Positions 1 through 9,151 of a DNA stretch of 64,000 bases are shown here, one piece after another (position 1 is the first letter of the stretch; every line of letters starts with the position of its first letter). The stretch is taken from the NCBI GenBank assembly GCA_913060875.1, contig CAJXSL010000001.1, forward strand, positions 1 to 64,000, in the 5' to 3' direction. The position numbers were made by a program, and so were the translations under genes. Below the pieces are notes generated by a model. The model was not told the DNA's origin, ran no database searches, and saw only the letters and a program-made list of their open reading frames with translations. The DNA is from an uncultured Desulfobacteraceae bacterium. Lineage in GTDB: Bacteria; Desulfobacterota; Desulfobacteria; Desulfobacterales; UBA5852.

Positions 1-81
1 GGCGGGTTCAGACAGTCCGCGCGCTTTTTTCCGTCCGCCCCGCCGATGCTCGGCGCGGGACAAAGGGAAAACCAAAAAACC
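1..81. repeat. Interspersed GC-rich repeat, copy 1 (cut by window edge)
   Basis: Positions 2-81 match 20906-20986 with few differences, including the shared blocks CAGTCCGCGCGCTTT, CCGTCCGCCCCGC and GATGCTCGGCGCGGGACAAA. The second copy continues leftwards for about 90 more bases, so this copy probably starts outside the window. Bases 82-159 up to the PilM-like stop hold nothing I recognise. Confidence 0.8.
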
Positions 82-159
82 TACAAACCCCTATCGAAAT
101 ACCCAACTAATCCTGTGGTTTCAAAATAATCATTCATCGCCAGATGAATGATTGAATGA

Positions 160-1092
160 TTATTTGGCCAAACTTTGGGCCGCGCCAATGGCGGAGGCAA
201 AGGATGACAGTCTCAGCCGCTCCAAAGGCTGCGCCAGGTCGAAGTCGGAATGGATCAGCGACCCCTCATCCAGAATTTCGAGCCGGATATCGATCAGGTT
301 GCTCAGCACTTCCTTGAGTTCGCTATGATAGCCCACCTGACTGCCGACGCTCAACCGTTCGATGCGTTTCCCCGGGTTGGATTCCAGATAATGCTGCATG
401 GTCAGGTCCACATCCTGGAAAAATTGCAGGTCGGAAAACCCCCGTTTGACGCCGTGAAAAAAGGTCAACCGCTCGTTTTCAAAAACCAGAAAACTGAAAT
501 AATTGTCGAACAGTCCCAGAAAGGCGTGGGTGCCTTTTCCGGGCAGTCCGGGACCGAAAAAATTAAACAGGTTGATCCCCGCCGGCCGCACCACACGCGT
601 GTCGACGTTCAACTTGGCCAAAAGATCTTCATACTGTCGGATGACATCTTTCATGGCCAGGGTCACCAGAAGATGGCTCGTACCGGAGATGTCATTGCCG
701 GTAATCTGATAGGAAACCTTGGTGTTTTCAATCGGAAAATGAAATGACTTTTCCAGGCTCCAGGAGATCAGTTTCTCGATATCAGGTCGCGATTCGGGCA
801 GTTTGGGGTAGCCGCGTATAAGAACCCGTACCATCTCGCTGGGCAATGACAGGCCGATGGTGCGCGTATGGCCCTCGAACTCGTCCAGGAGTCGCTGGAT
901 TGCTTCCAAAAGGAGCTGTGGTTCGATGATATTGAGGGTTTTGAAGGATGGTTTAATGGTGCCCTCGGGCAAGGGCATGCTGGCACTTTTGACCAGGCGC
1001 CAGGTTCGGCCCGTTTTCTCCACAAGCGCCATGCGGATGGCCGCGGGTGCGATTTCCATACCGGTGAACCGTTTGGTGAATGTGAAAGCCAT
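160..1092 (-). CDS. PilM-like type IV pilus/secretion assembly ATPase
   Basis: A 310-residue cytoplasmic protein with the actin-like fold layout of PilM/MshI/GspL-N. The N-terminus has the strand pattern GMEIAPAAIRMALVEK, followed by SLPSEMVRVLI near residue 83. PilM normally sits under the inner membrane and binds the PilN N-terminus, linking the alignment complex to the motor. The start overlaps the stop of the upstream ATPase gene by one base (TGATG), so the two are translationally coupled. No PilN or PilO gene follows within the window; a repeat lies immediately downstream, so partners may lie further left or be unlinked. The fold assignment is by pattern; a MSHA-type (MshI) identity is equally possible. 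Confidence 0.75.
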   Translation of the reverse strand: MAFTFTKRFTGMEIAPAAIRMALVEKTGRTWRLVKSASMPLPEGTIKPSFKTLNIIEPQLLLEAIQRLLDEFEGHTRTIGLSLPSEMVRVLIRGYPKLPESRPDIEKLISWSLEKSFHFPIENTKVSYQITGNDISGTSHLLVTLAMKDVIRQYEDLLAKLNVDTRVVRPAGINLFNFFGPGLPGKGTHAFLGLFDNYFSFLVFENERLTFFHGVKRGFSDLQFFQDVDLTMQHYLESNPGKRIERLSVGSQVGYHSELKEVLSNLIDIRLEILDEGSLIHSDFDLAQPLERLRLSSFASAIGAAQSLAK

Positions 1093-2822
1093 CAGCCGTC
1101 CATTTCGACAAAAGTCACCCGGTTGGCCTCCCGGAGCGTGGTGACACCATTGAAGACTTCCTGCAGAGCCGCCCGCCTTAGAAAAACGGTTCCGGATTCC
1201 CGTGCCTTTTGTTTGATCTCCGTGATACGGGATCGGGCGATAAACATTTCCCGCATTTCATCGTCCATCTCCATGATTTCGATAACCGCTTTGCGGCCCC
1301 GGTAGCCGGTTCCCTGGCAGCGCTCGCACCCTTTGGCGGCATAGAAAGTATAGCCTTTGATCAGTTTGGGGGTCAGCCCGGATTCCATGAGTTCGGCCTC
1401 GTCGGGCTGGTGGGGGATTTTGCATTCGCAAAGCGTGCGGATCAGGCGCTGGGACGCAATGCAATTGAGGGCTGCCATTAGGTTTTCGGTCTGGATGCCC
1501 ATGTGCATGAATCGGTTGATGACGTCAAAGGAGCGGTTGGCGTGGACGGTGGTAAACACCATGTGTCCGGTCAGGGCCGATTGAAGCGCGATTTGGGCGG
1601 TCTCCGGGTCCCGGATTTCGCCCACCAGAATTTTATCCGGGTCGTGTCGCAGGATGGAGCGCAATCCCTTGGCAAAGGTGAGCCCCTTTTTTTCATTGAC
1701 CGGGATCTGGACGATGCCGTCGAGTTGGTATTCCACCGGATCCTCGATCGTGATGATTTTGGTGTCCTTGCTGTTGATCTCGGACAGGGCGCCATAGAGG
1801 GTCGTGGTCTTGCCGCTCCCGGTGGGGCCGGTCATCAAAAACATGCCATAGGGCGCATGGATCATGCGGCGGATGCGCAATCGCTCGTATTCGGCAAATC
1901 CCATGCTGTCCAGCTGAAAGGTGCCCTGGCGTCCGGCAATGCTTTCCCGGTCGAGGATCCGGATGACGGCATCTTCACCGAAGATAGTCGGCAAAATGGA
2001 GATCCGGAAATCGATAAAGCGGTCGGACACATTCAGCTTGAAGCGGCCGTCCTGGGGGATGCGTTTTTCCGAAATATCCAGCTCGGACATGACCTTGATA
2101 CGGGAGATGATCGGGCTTTGATGCTTGGCGTCAATGGGGTTGGTGGCCTGGTGCAGCATACCGTTGATCCGGTAGCGGATGATAATCCCCCTGGCAGTGG
2201 TTTCGATATGGATGTCGCTGGCTTTTTTGTTGATGGCATCCAGGATGGTGGAATCCACCAATTTGACGATAGGGCTTTCCTCGGCGGACACTTTTTCGGC
2301 GCTGAGGGTGTATTCGCCCTGGTCCGATTCCCTTACGACGGACAGCCGCATATCATCCGTGGGGCTGTCGATCATGCTGCGGGATGTCTTGAGGCGACGG
2401 ATGGCCGTTTTGATATTGCGCTCGCTGGCCACGACGGCGGACACTTCCATGTCCGTGAGCATTTCCAGCTCGTCGACGAGTTTGAGCAGGTTTTTGGGTT
2501 CGGCCATGGCAATGATGAGTTGTTCCCCGGATTTTCGATAGGGAACGAACTTGTAGCGCACCATCAGGTCGACGGGTACCAGATTGGCCAGCGCCTCCGG
2601 AATGGTGCCGTCCAGCTTCACGTAGCGATAGGAAAACTGAGCCGCCATGATTTGGGCCAGGTCTTCCTCATCGATCAGGCCTTCTTCCAGGCACAGCTGT
2701 CCGATCATCTGTTTGGAGATGTTTTTCTTCGAGAGGATGTACTTCAGGTCGTCCTGGGTCATGAAGCCAAGCTTCAGGGCCCAGTCGCCGAAGCGGAGTT
2801 GGCGGTATGCTTTGGGCGGCAT
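1092..2822 (-). CDS. GspE/PilB-type secretion or pilus assembly ATPase
   Basis: This 576-residue hexameric motor ATPase powers pilus or pseudopilus extension from the cytoplasmic face. Residues 1 to about 140 form a MshEN (GSPII_E_N) domain, which in relatives binds cyclic di-GMP. The catalytic domain has Walker A GPTGSGKTTT near residue 332, an Asp box IITIEDPVEY, Walker B ILVGEIRDPET and a His box GHMVFTTVHAN. A zinc-type tetracysteine element follows (CEC then CERC about 40 residues later), typical of extension rather than retraction ATPases. Length is normal for the family. The PilC/GspF-like partner lies upstream in the same direction but is separated by 560 bp of repeats. Whether it drives a pilus or type II secretion cannot be decided without the pilin genes. 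Confidence 0.9.
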   Translation of the reverse strand: MPPKAYRQLRFGDWALKLGFMTQDDLKYILSKKNISKQMIGQLCLEEGLIDEEDLAQIMAAQFSYRYVKLDGTIPEALANLVPVDLMVRYKFVPYRKSGEQLIIAMAEPKNLLKLVDELEMLTDMEVSAVVASERNIKTAIRRLKTSRSMIDSPTDDMRLSVVRESDQGEYTLSAEKVSAEESPIVKLVDSTILDAINKKASDIHIETTARGIIIRYRINGMLHQATNPIDAKHQSPIISRIKVMSELDISEKRIPQDGRFKLNVSDRFIDFRISILPTIFGEDAVIRILDRESIAGRQGTFQLDSMGFAEYERLRIRRMIHAPYGMFLMTGPTGSGKTTTLYGALSEINSKDTKIITIEDPVEYQLDGIVQIPVNEKKGLTFAKGLRSILRHDPDKILVGEIRDPETAQIALQSALTGHMVFTTVHANRSFDVINRFMHMGIQTENLMAALNCIASQRLIRTLCECKIPHQPDEAELMESGLTPKLIKGYTFYAAKGCERCQGTGYRGRKAVIEIMEMDDEMREMFIARSRITEIKQKARESGTVFLRRAALQEVFNGVTTLREANRVTFVEMDG

Positions 2823-3382
2823 ATTTACCTGTATCGTTTTCGTCTTCTGTGTCGTTGTAAAATCATTAATGGGACACAGATGAACACGGATAATCGCTGA
2901 TCAGGCTGTAGGCGTTTAGGCTATAGGGAAAACCGGCAACCAATAGGGCTGTGGGGTTTCCCTTTCAGCTTGACGCTTATTGGACCCTTCGTGCTTCTTC
3001 GTGTCCTTCGTGGTGAAAAGCTGTTTTTAGCCACAGATGAACGCAGATTAGCACGGATTATACAATAACAACATCATCAATACAGATTATAGAAACCTTT
3101 TGACCGTTTTTTGATGGGATCACAAAAGGTGGTTTATCTGTCATTCCGGACTTGATCCGGAATCTCTAACTTTTTGATAGTAATAGATTCCGGCTTTCGC
3201 CGGAATGACGTCAAAACGGGGAATATAACCTTTTAGGAGACCGCCTTTCTTATTAATCGGAATCTTGTTCATTGGGCGTTTAAATACTCTATCAGCAATA
3301 TACGCTGTTGATTTTTCTTTCCAGCTTGACGCTTTGAGCTTGAAGCTTTTTTAACCCCTTCATGGTGCATAATTTATAGCAC
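2823..3382. other. Repeat-rich spacer inside the pilus motor gene cluster
   Basis: These 560 bases separate the GspF-like and GspE-like genes and contain no credible gene. They hold several small repeats: CACAGATGAACACGG at 2875-2889 and CACAGATGAACGCAG at 3032-3046, two CAGCTTGACGCTT blocks near 2967 and 3324, and a full palindromic GTCATTCCGG element at about 3111-3230. Co-transcription of the two motor genes through this stretch is uncertain. Confidence 0.8.
3111..3230. repeat. Palindromic GTCATTCCGG element, copy 1
   Basis: The core at 3140-3210 runs from GTCATTCCGGACTTGATCC to GATTCCGG..CCGGAATGAC and folds into a long imperfect hairpin. The flanks (GATGGGATCACAAAAGGTGG on the left, AACCTTTTAGGAGACCGCC on the right) resemble the ends of the copies at 20681-20813 and 25578-25691. 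It carries no ORF and behaves like a mobile or REP-type sequence. Confidence 0.8.
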
Positions 3383-4594
3383 TTATTGTATCGTCCCGGC
3401 CAGTTGGAAAATCGGCATGTACATGGCCAGGACGATAAAGCCGATCAACAGGCCCATGATGATCATGAGGGCCGGCTCGATGGCGGATGAAACCAGGGAA
3501 AGCCTCACGTCGACGTCGTCGTCGTAAAAATCGGCGGCATCTACCAGCACCTGCTCCAGTTCGCCGCCGCTCTCGCCGGCGGCAATCATTCGAATCGCCA
3601 GGTGCGGAAAGGACTCGGTTTCTTCCAGGGCCTCGGAAAAACCGTACCCCTCCGTTATACGCCGGACGACCTGGGCGAGTTTGTTCCGGAGGAACAGATT
3701 GTTCAATGTGCCGGCCGCGGTCTGCACGGATTCCACCAGCGGCGCACCGGCTGTCAAGACCATGCTTACCGTACGCAAAAAGAGCGCCGTGGCATAGCTG
3801 GTATACAACCGGCCCAGATAAGGAATTTTCAAAAGCCATTGATCGATGTAAGTCCGCGTGGATTCGTTGCGGGCGGCACGCATCCAGCCAAAGACGATCA
3901 GGATGCCGAGAGCCACAAGATATAAGAAATGGTCCTTGGTGCCGTTGCTGATGTTGATCAGCACCATGGTGATGACCGGCAGCTGGGTGCCGCTTTCAAA
4001 ATAGGTTTTCGTAAACGCGGGTACAACGTAGATCAACAGCAGAAAAAGCACGGCGATGGAGGCGGTTACCAGAATCAACGGATAGACCGATGCGGAGATG
4101 ACCTTGCGGCGCAGGGCCATCATTTGCTTCAGATAGGCCACATGTTTTGTCAGGGCTTCAGGGATATTGCCGCTTTTCTCCCCGGCTTGCAGAGAGGAAA
4201 TATAAAGCCTCGAGAAAATGCGGGGGTATTTGGCAAAGGCGTCGGAAAGGGATTCCCCGGTGGATACATCGTAGCGGACCTGCTGGAGAATATTGTTCAG
4301 CTCGGATGGTTCGCTTTTTTCGATGATGGCATCCAAGGCGGCGACGATCGGCATCCCGGTGCGGATCAATACGGCAAATTCTTTGTTGAAGGAGAAAAAG
4401 TCGCTTGTTCGGAATTTTTTGGCCCGTGGCTCGCCGCCGAGTGTCAGGCGCAAACGGTCCTCGCGGCGGATGCGGTAGACAAAATTGCCGTCATTTTCCA
4501 AGCGCCATTTAAGATCTTCCCGGGAGTCGCCGGCAATGGTTTTTTTGACGTAATGCCCTTCGGGCGTCATGTATTTGCATCGGTAGGAGGGCAT
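3383..4594 (-). CDS. GspF/PilC-type inner membrane platform protein
   Basis: A 403-residue polytopic protein made of two tandem T2SSF domains. The first (about residues 65-190) begins after a PilC-like N-terminus with the KKFRTSDFFSFNKEFAVLIRTG signature. Membrane segments lie near 166-190, 216-235 and 372-395. It is the inner-membrane platform that the GspE/PilB motor rotates or pushes to load pilin subunits. The conserved GxxxxEAL and AAGExxGxLE motifs occur in both halves (ALTKHVAYL region and MIAAGESGGELEQVL). It is the first gene of the minus-strand set; the ATPase follows after the repeat spacer. Confidence 0.9.
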   Translation of the reverse strand: MPSYRCKYMTPEGHYVKKTIAGDSREDLKWRLENDGNFVYRIRREDRLRLTLGGEPRAKKFRTSDFFSFNKEFAVLIRTGMPIVAALDAIIEKSEPSELNNILQQVRYDVSTGESLSDAFAKYPRIFSRLYISSLQAGEKSGNIPEALTKHVAYLKQMMALRRKVISASVYPLILVTASIAVLFLLLIYVVPAFTKTYFESGTQLPVITMVLINISNGTKDHFLYLVALGILIVFGWMRAARNESTRTYIDQWLLKIPYLGRLYTSYATALFLRTVSMVLTAGAPLVESVQTAAGTLNNLFLRNKLAQVVRRITEGYGFSEALEETESFPHLAIRMIAAGESGGELEQVLVDAADFYDDDVDVRLSLVSSAIEPALMIIMGLLIGFIVLAMYMPIFQLAGTIQ

Positions 4595-4798
4595 GCCGAT
4601 TGTATCACCTGTAAGCGTTTGTCGCGTAAAAGGAGCACAATTTCTGAGGGTTATCTCCAGCCTCTATGCGATCTTAAAGTACAAAAACACCTGTAAGTCA
4701 ATATTCGACAGTTATTCTGATAGGTTGGAGGCGATAGGGATCAAATTCCCTGGCGATGAGGCCTCCCCTAGAAGGACGGAATGGATCGGACGGTCACA

Positions 4799-6295
4799 CT
4801 ATCGCAGTCCGAATTTGGAAATAAGGCGGGATAGGTAGGTGCGCTGGATCCCCATGATTTTGGCGGCCTGACTGCGGTTGCCGCCGGTGTGCTCCAGATT
4901 GAGAGTGATAAATTCTTTTTTGAAGCGGTTTAAAGCCTCTTTGAGGGTCAAGCCAACCTCCAGACCCGAGTCGCAGCTTTGGGAATTGAAAATGGGCAGG
5001 TCTTCCGCCCGAACTTTTTTGTCGTCCCCCATCACCACCGCACGCTCGATGGCGTTGCGGAGTTCCCGGATATTGCCCGGCCAGTCGTATTTGCGCATGC
5101 GCTGAACAGCCTCTTCCGAGAGGGCGAGGTTGGGCAGGCCCCGCTCGCGACGGAACTCGTCCAGAAAATGCTCCGCCAGCATGGGAATATCTTCTTTGCG
5201 CTCCCGCAGGGCCGGCATCTGGATGCTGACGATGTTCAGCCGGTAGTAGAGGTCTTCCCGAAAGCGGCCCTCTTTGACTTCATTGGCGATTTCGCGGTTG
5301 GTGGCGGAAAGGACTCTAACATCCACGGATATGGAATCATTGCCGCCCACGCGATAAAAAACACCTTCCTGGAGAACCCGCAGGAGCTTGGCCTGCATGC
5401 CGGCACTCATCTCACCGATTTCATCCAGGAAAATGGTGCCGCCGTCGGCCAGTTCGAATTTGCCGATTTTCCGTTTGAGGGCGCCGGTAAAGGCCCCTTT
5501 TTCATAGCCGAAGAGTTCGGCTTCCAGCAGAGTTTCCTGAAGAGCGGCGCAGTTCAGAACCACCAGGGGGCCGTCTTTGCGCGGACTGGACCGGTGGATC
5601 AAATGGGCCAGCAGCTCCTTGCCGGTGCCGCTCTCCCCTAAGATCAGGGTGCTGGTGTTGCTGTTGGCCACTTTCAGGGCTTCGGTGGTAATTTTTTTCA
5701 GGGCCCGGCTTTTGCCGACAATCTGGTGTTTGGCCGCCAGTTCTTCGCGCAGATCGCGGTATTCCTGGCTGACTTTTTCAAAACGTTTGGCATTCTGGAT
5801 GGCCCGGGCGGCCACGTCCGAAAAAACGGACAGGTCTTGCAAATCGCTTTCGGATAGGGGGCGGCCGTCGGTCTTGTCGATAACTTCCAGGACACCGATG
5901 ATCCGTCCCTCGCTTTTCATGGGGACGCAGGCAATGGACTGGGTATCCAGACGCAGACTGTGGCTGATGGAACTGTCCCACAAGGGATCCTGGGTTACGT
6001 TGCTGATCAGGAGGGGGGCTCCGGTTTGGGCCACATGGCCGGCAATGCCTTGTCCTAGCTTGATGGTAAAGGATTTGACTTCATGCTTTTTCTCGCCCGT
6101 GGCGGCCTTGAAAACCAGCTTTTTGGTCCGGCGGTTGAGCAGCAGAATCGAGCCGGCCTTGGCATTCAAAATGCCGGCGGCTGTTTCCAGGACGAGTTCC
6201 AACAGCTGTTCAAGATCCTGGGAAGACGAAACCCAGCTGGCAATCTCGTGCAGTCGTTCAACCAGACTGTTGGTGGGGGCCATGCGTTCGGTCAT
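4799..6295 (-). CDS. Sigma-54-dependent activator with GAF sensor (NtrC/NorR type)
   Basis: A 498-residue bacterial enhancer-binding protein. Residues 1 to about 170 form a GAF domain, which senses a small ligand or redox signal in relatives. The AAA+ domain (about 190-425) has Walker A GESGTGKE, the GAFTGA loop that contacts sigma-54, and the arginine-finger region [13 protein letters not shown] Fis-type helix-turn-helix closes the protein ([20 protein letters not shown]). There is no receiver domain, so activation is probably by the GAF ligand. It sits between the pilus motor genes and the TPR/ATPase locus and is transcribed away from the latter. I searched the divergent spacer by eye for a GG-N10-GC element and did not find a convincing one, so the target is open. 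Confidence 0.92.
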   Translation of the reverse strand: MTERMAPTNSLVERLHEIASWVSSSQDLEQLLELVLETAAGILNAKAGSILLLNRRTKKLVFKAATGEKKHEVKSFTIKLGQGIAGHVAQTGAPLLISNVTQDPLWDSSISHSLRLDTQSIACVPMKSEGRIIGVLEVIDKTDGRPLSESDLQDLSVFSDVAARAIQNAKRFEKVSQEYRDLREELAAKHQIVGKSRALKKITTEALKVANSNTSTLILGESGTGKELLAHLIHRSSPRKDGPLVVLNCAALQETLLEAELFGYEKGAFTGALKRKIGKFELADGGTIFLDEIGEMSAGMQAKLLRVLQEGVFYRVGGNDSISVDVRVLSATNREIANEVKEGRFREDLYYRLNIVSIQMPALRERKEDIPMLAEHFLDEFRRERGLPNLALSEEAVQRMRKYDWPGNIRELRNAIERAVVMGDDKKVRAEDLPIFNSQSCDSGLEVGLTLKEALNRFKKEFITLNLEHTGGNRSQAAKIMGIQRTYLSRLISKFGLR

Positions 6296-6680
6296 TGTGT
6301 CCTATCCTTCCGGGCTGATGCAACGATGCTTCTTTTATCGGTTGAAAGGTCGAAATCTTTACCCGTATTGCCACTGCCCGGTATGAACCCCATAAATTCC
6401 GAGCAAGATATTCGTGGTGGCATGGGCCTGAATGTCGGATGCCAAATTTCGGATTCGTTTTCAGGCTTTTTGGCGTTTTAGGGGTAAGTCTATTCCCGCT
6501 CGAATGGTCGCAAGGTGTTGCACTTAAACATAACCTCACTTAAAAGACTTATAAAATTACCTCTTTTTTTTATCTGTATAAAATAGTACACTCTATTGAC
6601 GATTGCAACCATCATTAATCCATGAAACAATATCTTTATAAATGGTGGCACCACCAATCCGCCACCCTGTTCGCTAAATG
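6296..6680. other. Divergent intergenic region upstream of the sigma-54 activator
   Basis: No gene is evident. The right part (about 6530-6660) is AT-rich, with TATAAAATAGTACAC and TATTGACG stretches that may hold promoters in either direction. The rest of the spacer is a MITE-like element described separately. Confidence 0.5.
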
Positions 6681-6822
6681 GTGTCCATCCATAAATGGCA
6701 TCTTTTGGCCCCGAGCGGCGTTTTCGCTCTTTTGAAATCCTCGCAATAGTCCACTATTCCTGCGGTTTCAAAATCGCTCAGACCTTGCTCGGAACCAAAA
6801 TCTACCATCTCTGGACGAACAC
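6681..6822. repeat. MITE-like long palindrome, copy B
   Basis: The sequence from GTGTCCATCCATAAATGGC to TCTGGACGAACAC is an imperfect palindrome of about 142 bp. Its centre, TTTGAAATCCTCGCAATAG then ACTATTCCTGCGGTTTCAAA, forms the hairpin tip. The reverse complement of 42154-42297 aligns along its whole length. No coding capacity is visible. It ends 37 bases before the start of the TPR lipoprotein gene, so that gene's promoter lies in or beyond it. Confidence 0.85.
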
Positions 6823-6859
6823 AAAATGCCAAACCGAGTATCGATTCCGGAGGTCAGTC

Positions 6860-9142
6860 ATGGAGCGCCGCCGATTTTTCCCGCTGCTTGTTGTCATCAG
6901 CCTGGTTTTCTGCCTGTCATGCGTTTCCGATGAAGAAAAAATCCAGAATTATATCAGCAGTGGGGATAAATATTTTATCCAAAAGGAATACCGCAGTGCC
7001 GAGATTGAGTTCAAAAACGCGATCCAGATCGACCCCAATCGGGTGGATGCCCATCTCAAGCTGGGGGAAACCTATCTCAAACTGGGCAACGCCCGGGGGG
7101 CCTTCGGTGAATTCAGCGCCGCGGCCAAGATCGACCCCCAGAACATGGATACCCAACTGAAACTGGCGACGTTTCTTTTTCTGGGCAAACAGATGGATCC
7201 GGCCCGTGAAAAGGTGGACCTGATTTTGGCCTCCGACCCGGGCAATGCGGATGCCCTCCTGCTCAAGGCCGGCCTGGATGAGCGAATGGAACAATTTGAA
7301 GACGCACGGGCAACCTATGAAAAAGTGATTCAGCTCGAAGGGCCACCCAAGGTCGGAGCCTACTTAGGCCTGGCGCGGATTCAGCTTCGATTGGGACAAA
7401 AGGATGCGGCGGAAGCTACCCTTGTCAAAGCCGGACAGGCAGATCCGAAGGCGTTGGAGCCGGCCATGGCCCTTTTTCGGTTTTATGCCGGACAGGGGCA
7501 GTTGCAGAAGGCGGATGCCGCTCTCCAGAGGGCGATTGCCGACCATCCTGATGACGCCAACCTCCTGATTGTGCAGGCTAATTTCCTGGCCCGTCAAAAT
7601 CGTTTGAATGAGGCCGAAGCTGTTCTCAAGAAAGCGGTGCGCGTCGATCCCGAGAGTGTCCGGCCTTACTTGACATTGGCGGCTTTTTATGAGGCCAACC
7701 AAGCCCCTGGTAAAGCGCTGGCGACTTATCAGAAGGCTTTGGATGTCAATCCGGACGATAGCCAGATTACCATCCGCCTGGCACGGTTTCACCTGGGTGC
7801 CGGCCAGACGGCCGAAGCGGAAGCGCTGGTCGACGCCCTCCTCAAAGAACGGCCCAATTTAGCCCCGGCCAAAATGCTCAAAGCCGAGCTGCTCACCGCC
7901 CAGAAGCAGTTTCCCGAGGCCGTCGGCCTGCTGGATCAGTTGATTGCGGAGGAACCCCGGGCCGCTCGGGCCTACTACTTCAAGGGCCTGGCCCATGTGG
8001 GCAAGGGCGAGCGTGAAGTGGCCCAGACCGCACTGACCAAGGCGATTGAGTTGGCCCCCCGGGATGCCCGGGCCCGGTTGTTGATGGCCGAGATCCATAT
8101 GGGGAACCGTGAGTTCGACCTGGCCGCCAAGGAAGCCCGGGCGGTTCTGGAAATTGCTCCCCGCAGCTACCGGGCCAAGTTGATCCTTGGCAATGCGGCC
8201 ATGATGAGGCGTGATTTCGATACCGCCGGCAAATGGTATGGCGAGCTTGTGGCGGCCGAACCCGAAAATCCGGTCGGGCATTTCCGGATGGGGCTGCTCA
8301 GCCGGGCCCGCCAGGACAATGCCGCCGCCTTGCAGTTTTTCAATCGTGCCATTGTTTTGGATCCCATGATGCTGGATGCCACCCGGCAAACCATTCTCAT
8401 TCTTGGATCGGAAAAGCGCTACGATGATGCGATCGATCACTGTCGCATGCAATTGAGACGGGTCGGTGGCAATCAACAGGCCCAGGCGCGGCTGCAAAGC
8501 CTTTTGGGGGATCTTTACCAGGCGAAAGGGCAGGGCCAGGAAGCCGAGGCCGCCTATGAACAGGCGCTGACCATGGATCCTGATTTTATGCCGCCTTATT
8601 TCGCCCTGGCACGGATGCATCTACGCAACAAGAATGCCGAAAAGGCGATCGCCCAGTACCAGGCGGCCATAGACCAAAATCCTGAGCAGCCCGGTATCCA
8701 TACCATCCTGGGCACGCTGTTCGATCAGCAACAGCAGCCCGAGCAATCCGAGGCGCATTACCGCAAAGCCCTGGCCATTGATCCGGATTTCGCGCCGGCC
8801 GCCAACAACCTGGCCTATCTTCTGGCCAGCAGCGAACGCAGTCTGGATGAGGCGCTTACCTACGCCCGAACGGCCAAGGCCAAATATCCCGAGGACCCCG
8901 GCGTCATGGACACCCTCGGGCTGGTCTATTTGAAAAAAGGCCTGATTGACAGTGCTGTCAGTGAACTCAAGGAAAGCGCGGCCAAACTGGATGGTAACCC
9001 CACGGTGCGCTACCATCTGGGGCTCGCTTACCATTTGCAGGGCAATGCCGATTTGGCCCGTCGGGAGCTGAACGCCGCGCTGGCGTTAAACAAGCCGTTT
9101 CCTGAAAAGGAAGCCGCGCAGCAACTGCTCTCAGAAATTTAA
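6860..9142 (+). CDS. TPR-repeat outer-membrane or periplasmic lipoprotein
   Basis: A 760-residue protein starting at ATG 6860, preceded by GGAGG at 6849-6853; a longer frame from 6695 has no ribosome site and runs through a repeat. The N-terminus is a lipoprotein signal (MERRRFF, then a hydrophobic core ending in the lipobox LSC). The rest is about twenty TPR units with the usual A-x3-Y/F-x-A-I/L-x-x-P spacing, for example HLKLGETYLKLGNARGAFGEF. TPR solenoids scaffold protein complexes. The architecture resembles the PrsT TPR lipoproteins of PEP-CTERM/exosortase loci and PilF/Tgl pilotins, but it is much longer than the latter and no exosortase is in view. It is the first gene of a five-gene plus-strand run. 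Confidence 0.82.
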   Translation: MERRRFFPLLVVISLVFCLSCVSDEEKIQNYISSGDKYFIQKEYRSAEIEFKNAIQIDPNRVDAHLKLGETYLKLGNARGAFGEFSAAAKIDPQNMDTQLKLATFLFLGKQMDPAREKVDLILASDPGNADALLLKAGLDERMEQFEDARATYEKVIQLEGPPKVGAYLGLARIQLRLGQKDAAEATLVKAGQADPKALEPAMALFRFYAGQGQLQKADAALQRAIADHPDDANLLIVQANFLARQNRLNEAEAVLKKAVRVDPESVRPYLTLAAFYEANQAPGKALATYQKALDVNPDDSQITIRLARFHLGAGQTAEAEALVDALLKERPNLAPAKMLKAELLTAQKQFPEAVGLLDQLIAEEPRAARAYYFKGLAHVGKGEREVAQTALTKAIELAPRDARARLLMAEIHMGNREFDLAAKEARAVLEIAPRSYRAKLILGNAAMMRRDFDTAGKWYGELVAAEPENPVGHFRMGLLSRARQDNAAALQFFNRAIVLDPMMLDATRQTILILGSEKRYDDAIDHCRMQLRRVGGNQQAQARLQSLLGDLYQAKGQGQEAEAAYEQALTMDPDFMPPYFALARMHLRNKNAEKAIAQYQAAIDQNPEQPGIHTILGTLFDQQQQPEQSEAHYRKALAIDPDFAPAANNLAYLLASSERSLDEALTYARTAKAKYPEDPGVMDTLGLVYLKKGLIDSAVSELKESAAKLDGNPTVRYHLGLAYHLQGNADLARRELNAALALNKPFPEKEAAQQLLSEI

Positions 9143-9151
9143 TCTCCTCTC

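Noticed and set aside
1503-2900. 465-residue plus-strand ORF
   Set aside because: It is fully antisense to the clear GspE/PilB ATPase, lacks motifs and has the odd His/Gly/Asp-rich composition of high-GC shadow frames.
6296-6859. Sigma-54 promoter for the TPR locus
   Set aside because: Candidates such as TGGTCGCAAGGTGTTGCA have 12 instead of 10 bases between GG and GC; not convincing.
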